A stretch of 49,870 nt of DNA from Hypholoma sublateritium FD-334 SS-4 (Eukaryota; Basidiomycota; Agaricomycetes; Agaricales; Strophariaceae), in NCBI GenBank assembly GCA_000827495.1, contig KN817708.1:1-49870 (forward strand). The letters run 5' to 3'. The position numbers and the translations under genes are program-made. Below, one piece after another: positions 44,566 through 49,870 of this stretch (positions are counted from its first letter, which is position 1; each line of letters starts with the position of its first letter). Under the pieces are notes generated by a model that saw nothing but the letters and a program-made list of their open reading frames with translations, had not been told where the DNA came from and made no database searches.

Positions 44566-47540
44566 GGCGGCAATCGATTGATATTTGAATTTGATGTTCT
44601 TTCAACAATCTTTCAAGACATAACGATGCTAAATCAGGAGGAGTTCGACAGGGGAGCTTTGGATGGCTGAGTGCTCACCAGCTGAAAGTGCTGAGATTTG
44701 GATGATGCTGAGAGGTGCACAAGCAAGTGCAGAGCAAACACTCGATCTGTTTTCCCAGCACGCCGCTGTCAACCGTGAACGGCCCGGCTTCCGAAATACA
44801 AGTCGAGTCGATTTGTTTAAAGTAACAAAAATCATGAACGCGTCGAGGATAGAGAATTCAATGCAGTACCCNCCATACCTAGATTCAAATTCTGTGACTT
44901 CCACTTCTCTGCTACGCGTGTGCCTCCACATAATTNAACGCTCCCAAAAAACTANAGCAGTCCCCCGCATACGAAATCCCCGTAACTTGTATGAGTAACN
45001 TAGGTGAATCAACGGGCGCAAAGGTGATNCGATGGTATAAAGGATAGAAGTGACAACGAACAGTGTCCACCTGGCGAAACTGCGCATGCACCTCGAGTGC
45101 CTGCGGTTCTCGGCAGGGCACCGCACGAACAGTACGCATACGCGACGCCCCTTCGCGCATCCGCCGCTCTCGCCTGCAGCGCGTATGGCGGCCCCTCGAG
45201 NGGGACCGGGACTGGCCCAGTAACGCCTGCGGCGCNCATGGAACCCCGCNCGACGTTATGACGCGTCTACTTTGCGCCGCATGCTGATGCCACGCATGCT
45301 GCGGCTGTCAGCNCACCTGCGCACCCCGAGTCGTGCTCGCGTGCGGCCGGAGCGCTCGCTCGCTTCGTCTATTNCGCGTCCATTACNCGTCATAACGACT
45401 AAACGACCTCCAGCGCGGTGGGCTGTGGGGTGGACATATGCATGCGTCGGGCCGCGTCCGTGCCTATCGTCGCTAGGTTGTGAGGGGCGCGTGTCGAGAG
45501 CGAGATGCGCGTACAGTGGGTCCAAGGTGGAGGTGCCGAGAAGGAGGACGTGCGAGCTGCGAGGGGGCGAGCGGGGGGGCGCGGGAGTCGGGCGTCTGCG
45601 TAGAAGCGAGGGGGCGTAGGGGCGNGGGGCGCGCGGGTTGGGGCTAGGGAGACGGCGCTGANGAGGAAAACGTGCGGGGGGATATGGAGTGACGAGCGGG
45701 GGCGGTACANGNGGGTCGTACGTGCACGGGACGACTCCTGGAATCATCCCAGCCACCCTCCATGGACTCTGTGTCCCGTCCACCGCGCAGCGCGGAATTT
45801 GACCCACAGCGGAGNGCCCAAGACGCGCATGACGCCACGCNTCAAGCATAAATGCACCAAGGCTGATGGCTCTGCTACGGGCATCCTCGCTCGCGGCGTC
45901 CACGGGCGCGCGCTCGTTGGCATGAACGCACGGCACTGGACGCGAAAGCATCATATCTACCTCCAANTCACCCCTGACANAGGCGACGCTTCAAGCTGCT
46001 ACAGTTATGAAACAGACATTTATTCTTGTCGCGATTACGGAGGCTCAGCATAGTGGGCGACCGCGTGCGTGAGCTGCAACGCGCGCCCGGTGCGCACTTG
46101 AATCCCGTGTCGATCCTTGCCTGTCGCGTCGTCATTGNGTAAGACATGCATTCAGCTTCAGTGTCGGCNCATAAGGACAATTCCTGGCGCCACCGTGAAT
46201 GAGCGCTTTCATGGATACAGAGCGCGCTGGGAGCGCGATGGGCAGACCGCACGGACCTATATTTAGCACGCACACTGATGACACGTGTCCGTGTTGAAAT
46301 TACGGGTGCGACCGTCCCAAACGAAGCTCAACGCGTACTCTTGTCTTCGCTCTCCTCCTTGTCAAATCTGAACGTAACTTTTAGCCTGGAAATTTCCACA
46401 ACGCGCCGTCGCCCCGCCACTCTCTGCACGCTGGGCGCTCGCAGCGAGGGACGGGGACTCGGGATGGGCTGGACTCATCAGTCAGATTCAGATAACGTCT
46501 CATGCACGGGTGCGCCGATCCGCTAACCTCAGCTATAGCAATGGTGCTCACTCATTCGAACTTCGAAGTTATGAAATACGCGCGAAGGATACTCGCGTCG
46601 CACCGTCCCTCGCGGTGTTCAGGCCCAACTTCAAGGCTGGCTCACGTCGCCGTCGAGCTCCCGCTCACCCACGCACCGGACAGGTCGTACGCGCGCTGTA
46701 TCCTCTGTGTCTGCGGGGCATGCCCAAGCGACCGTGCGTTGTTCTGCGCGTGCTCCTCTCTGCGGTGTTCGCACTCTTAAAAAATTTGGCGTACTTTTTC
46801 TAGCAAGATATGATCCGGTGTGTCGTCTGGATCTTTCTAGCACATGCACAATATAGTAGCTCAGCCGGATACATGGGCATGGGTGTGGGTCCCACGCGCG
46901 GCGTGCGGTAGGAGAATTCCAGGCCGAATATGCAGGTGCGCGATCTTTTTACCTAGGCTCGTGGGCGGAGCACTCAGCGCGTGCTCAGACAGTCATGCAT
47001 CCCTTCTGGTTGCTTCATCCAACTGAGCGCCCGTGCGCATTGAATTCGGCCTGGTGAGTGCTAATTCCTCCATTAAAATGATCTCGCCTTCATCCTCGGT
47101 ATCAGGGACCGCCCCCGAGATCCCATAGCGTTTCTGTTTCCGCCGTCGTAGATGCGTGTGGCGACTGGTTCGCTGAGGACGAGGACCACGTATTGTAGGA
47201 GAGGCGTCACGGCGTTCTACGCGGCGTGTGCGGAGCGTTCCGTAGATTCGCGAACCCCGAACTGGGTGGACGTTGGTTGATCGTAGGCATAAATGACCTT
47301 GTAGAAAGTATTGAATCTGCGTATGGAACGCTGCTGATCATCGGTGTCGACAGGCACGCCAGTCACGTACCGAAATCGAAATTGCGGTAGGACTACTCTC
47401 TTGATCCGCAACCACCACCACCGCGAAATTTTCCCACGCGTCAACAGCGCAAGGAAGACGAGCCAGGAGGTCGAGCGCATCTAGTATAGAGTAAAATACA
47501 CACTTTACATCGCACAAACCGTACAAACTTCCAAAATCGC
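44566..47540. repeat. Intergenic: HET 3 upstream region and GC-rich island (45050-46800)
   Basis: 44566-45040 aligns partly with HET 2 upstream sequence. The island carries AGACGGCGCTGANGAGG (45650-45666) and CACGTGTCCGTGTTGAAA (46282-46299), preceded by CTATATTTAGCACG as at 35766. 46810-47540 includes what is probably the 5' untranslated part of the LINE. No independent gene supported. Confidence 0.45.
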
Positions 47541-49616
47541 ATGACATTAAGAACCACATTAAACAGCACAAAGAACGCACGCACAGTNAGCAGCAGCAGC
47601 ACGGCAAATCACCACTCAAGTGAACCCCACGCAATGAACACCAACAGCCCAGCCACCGACAAGACAACACCTAAACAACGAAATGACATCATCAAACAGT
47701 CCCAATCCACCATAAAGTGCAAGAACTCGGCAACAGCATGGATGATAGATAACAACTTCATCGCCGACGGAGAAGCCATCACAGCAACAACCATATCATC
47801 TGCACTACTACTCATGGCCTCAAGCAAGAACATGAACACGAACAGCTGGATCAACGGAACAAGGGCCGCAGCCATATGCATCGAATACATCCACACTGAA
47901 AACATAATCGCCAACGTAACGAAAGACGCCAGCCATCAAATCCAAGAAGCGACAACGAAGGTGTCGACTGACGTCGCCGAACTCATCAAAACAGCGATAC
48001 AGCACATGGAGCAAAGTGAAGAACTGCGGGGTAAAAACATGGAGGAGGAGATGCTAAGACGAAAAGAGGAGCAGGAACAAAGGCGTAAAGATGAGCAGGA
48101 GGCCAGAGAGAAATGGCTAACCCTCGCGAACAGCACAGGTAATAACCCGAATGCAGACGCCGAAAACCTCAAAAAGACACTCGCGGACACGGTCGCGACG
48201 TACGCAACCGCACTAAAATCCAGCAACAAAGCCCCCAGAACGCAAGCCGCGACGAGGTTGGAACTCGACATAGAAACGCGCGAAGCCAAACGCAGTAAGC
48301 AAATACTATTAGATGGNCTAACTGACATAGTAGGCAAAAGTGCATCGGCCACCGAAATACTCGACAAGGTCAACGACGCATGGAAGAAACTCGCAGACGC
48401 AGACGTCCACGAAGGAGAAGATTTTGAACTGTACGACAAACCGGAAGGCGTAAAATTCATCACCGCGCACACGCTACCGAATGGAGGCATTATAGTCGAA
48501 ACAAACGANCGTAGCGCAATCGAGCACCTCCGGATACCAAACGCACGACGTGATTTCCAACAAGCACTAGGCGTCGGGGTATTGCTCAAAGATAGATTAT
48601 ATACCGTACTAATCGAATTCCTACCAGCGACACTTCAACACAGCCTCGAAGGGATGGCAGACGCTATCGCAGAAGACAATGGAGTACGCAAGGGCGACGT
48701 CCATCAANTTCGGTGGATGCGCGACCCAGAACACAGCTGGCGCAAAGGACAACAAAAGGCGCATGCAATCATCACCACCAAATCAAGGGAGACNGCCAAC
48801 CGAATAATCAAAGATGGGATAGCCATTGCAGGAAACCGCTACAGGGCGAGGAAGCTAGAAGACGACCCCAGAAGGTGCTACAAGTGCCAGACCATCGAAC
48901 CCGGCCATCGAGCGGCCGACTGCCCCAATGACGAGGTATGCGCAAATTGTTACTCAAAAAAGCACGTAGCAGGAACGTGTGACCGAGACGCGCGACACTA
49001 CGCATGTGCAAGCTGCATCGCCGCGAAGAAACCGTACAACCATGCATCGTGGAGCCGACAGTGCCCGATCTTCCTTGCGAAAAGGAGCAAACTGAGAGAC
49101 AGGTTCCCAGAGAACCATTTCCGCTATTACCCTATCACTGACGTAGAGTGGACCTGGACAAGGAAAGCAGAAAGCATCGAAGAAGAAATGTACGCCGAAC
49201 GATGGAACGGCAACTACGACCGAAACAGACATGAAGACACAAGAAACAGACACGAAGAAAACAAGAGACGCNACAACGGCTACACAGAGCGACCACCACG
49301 AGGAGACTACTACCGCCCGCAACACAACCAACCGCCACAGCAAGCAACTCAACCCCGCCAGAACACAACCCAACCCAACAACCGCCCCAACACCCAAACC
49401 AGCACCACAACGCAGAAGACGANCAGCCAACAACTCGTCCTGCCAAGAATCCCATCACCAACGCGCAGTCGACGCNGAAGAAGCACATCAAGGAGGCCGC
49501 CAGTCAGCGGACGCAATGCACCAAATGCCAGATCAGCAAGCCGACAGCAAACTCTCAAAGACGCATGGAGACTTGAGTACACGACGGACCAAAACAACAA
49601 CACAGGATGGGAATGA
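47541..49616 (+). CDS. LINE ORF1 (gag-like RNA-binding protein)
   Basis: 691 codons. The N-terminal third contains a highly charged helical stretch at about residues 170-195 (EEEMLRRKEEQEQRRKDEQE), a probable coiled coil for multimerisation. A central region follows, and about residues 450-520 form a zinc-knuckle array: CYKCQTIEPGHRAADC (C-X2-C-X6-H-X4-C, longer than the standard knuckle), CANCYSKKHVAGTC (standard C-X2-C-X4-H-X4-C) and CASCIAAKKPYNHASW..QC with SRQCP, then an FPENHFRYYPITDVEWTW end block seen in many fungal LINE ORF1s. The tail is rich in Asn, Gln and Arg. ORF1p binds element RNA and forms the ribonucleoprotein. The start at 47541 is the first Met; 47634 is an alternative. 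The stop overlaps the ORF2 start. Confidence 0.85.
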   Translation: MTLRTTLNSTKNARTXSSSSTANHHSSEPHAMNTNSPATDKTTPKQRNDIIKQSQSTIKCKNSATAWMIDNNFIADGEAITATTISSALLLMASSKNMNTNSWINGTRAAAICIEYIHTENIIANVTKDASHQIQEATTKVSTDVAELIKTAIQHMEQSEELRGKNMEEEMLRRKEEQEQRRKDEQEAREKWLTLANSTGNNPNADAENLKKTLADTVATYATALKSSNKAPRTQAATRLELDIETREAKRSKQILLDXLTDIVGKSASATEILDKVNDAWKKLADADVHEGEDFELYDKPEGVKFITAHTLPNGGIIVETNXRSAIEHLRIPNARRDFQQALGVGVLLKDRLYTVLIEFLPATLQHSLEGMADAIAEDNGVRKGDVHQXRWMRDPEHSWRKGQQKAHAIITTKSREXANRIIKDGIAIAGNRYRARKLEDDPRRCYKCQTIEPGHRAADCPNDEVCANCYSKKHVAGTCDRDARHYACASCIAAKKPYNHASWSRQCPIFLAKRSKLRDRFPENHFRYYPITDVEWTWTRKAESIEEEMYAERWNGNYDRNRHEDTRNRHEENKRRXNGYTERPPRGDYYRPQHNQPPQQATQPRQNTTQPNNRPNTQTSTTTQKTXSQQLVLPRIPSPTRSRRXRSTSRRPPVSGRNAPNARSASRQQTLKDAWRLEYTTDQNNNTGWE

Positions 49617-49870
49617 ATCAATCACAACCGAAACAACACCTAACGATATGGCAGCAAAACACAAGAAAATCGAAAGACAACCAACTCATCACCGTGCACT
49701 CCGCCAATGGGCATGCCGACATCATATGCATTCAAGAACCCTACTTCGACAANGACGGATACACACGNGCAACGCCAGGATGGACNGCAATATATCCCAC
49801 CCCACACCGACGCAACAACGATAGACTCACAAGGTCAGTAATATTAGTAGACTCTAAATTATCAACTAGC
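49613..49870 (+). CDS. LINE ORF2, start of endonuclease domain (partial)
   Basis: The ATG (49613-49615) overlaps the ORF1 TGA (49614-49616) as ATGA, the layout used for stop-restart translation of a second ORF. The 86 visible residues read HLTIWQQNTRKS, then GHADIICIQEPYFD, ATPGWTAIYPTP and SVILVDSKLS. The IWQQN and DIICIQEPY blocks are the first two motifs of the apurinic-type endonuclease (exonuclease-endonuclease-phosphatase fold): Asn in the first and the metal-binding Glu in QEP. This enzyme nicks target DNA to prime reverse transcription. The rest, including the reverse transcriptase, is outside the window. Confidence 0.8.
   Translation, partial: MNQSQPKQHLTIWQQNTRKSKDNQLITVHSANGHADIICIQEPYFDXDGYTXATPGWXAIYPTPHRRNNDRLTRSVILVDSKLSTS

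Larger units (their letters stand above)
47541..49870 (+). mobile_element. Non-LTR retrotransposon (LINE), 5' part, truncated by right edge
   Basis: Two overlapping ORFs in the arrangement typical of basidiomycete non-LTR elements: a gag-like ORF1 with zinc knuckles, then ORF2 beginning with an endonuclease domain. The 5' end lies upstream of 47541 at an undetermined point. Seven or more isolated ambiguous bases inside the element suggest that several copies were merged in the assembly. The reverse transcriptase lies beyond the window. Confidence 0.85.

Noticed and set aside
47217..47480. Minus-strand frame upstream of the LINE
   Set aside because: No recognised motif; it most likely covers LINE 5' untranslated sequence in antisense.

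Overview
The window looks like part of an Agaricomycete (mushroom-forming basidiomycete) genome. Genes are broken by many 45-70 nt introns. The recognisable families are typical of that group: HET-domain proteins, FunK1-type kinases, an S10 serine carboxypeptidase, a GH5 exo-beta-1,3-glucanase, a CBM19-like secreted protein and a basidiomycete LINE. No rRNA, tRNA or CRISPR was recognised. Functions are assigned from motifs read by eye; no database search was run.

Layout. 1-2.4 kb: edge-truncated gene with a repeated Cys4 module (-), frame-broken CBM19-like remnant (-), F-box start relic (+). 2.7-5.8 kb: apparently complete S10 carboxypeptidase (-) and a decayed S10 fragment behind it. 6.9-9.1 kb: HET gene 1 (-). 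10.2-11.5 kb: F-box/LRR-like gene body (+) with a homopolymer frameshift. 12.7-15.3 kb: 5' half of a FunK1 kinase gene joined intron-to-intron to the 3' part of a GH5 glucanase gene (+). 16.4-18.5 kb: HET gene 2 (-). 21.9-24.4 kb: apparently intact FunK1 gene (-), the paralogue of the broken copy. 27.4-34.5 kb: an inverted duplication. Each arm carries an APH-like kinase and, head-to-tail, a tiny Cys4 protein (37 and 31 aa). 36.2-38.5 kb: a segment of scattered ATCCAT, then ATGGAT, motifs flanked by 10-bp direct repeats. 42.2-44.6 kb: HET gene 3 (-). 47.5 kb to the right edge: LINE ORF1 and the start of ORF2 (+).

Between the genes lie GC- and CpG-rich islands that share short sequence blocks with one another and code for nothing recognisable. 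They behave like a diverged dispersed repeat family. The window as a whole looks like fast-evolving accessory sequence: almost every family occurs as duplicates (HET x3, FunK1 x2, APH plus Cys4 protein x2, S10 plus relic).

The most unusual items are the duplicated APH-kinase/Cys4-microprotein pair, whose promoter-like element and leader intron are also conserved; a left-edge gene that repeats the same C-X2-C-X11-C-X2-C spacing; and the FunK1/GH5 junction lying inside a 16-nt remnant of two introns.
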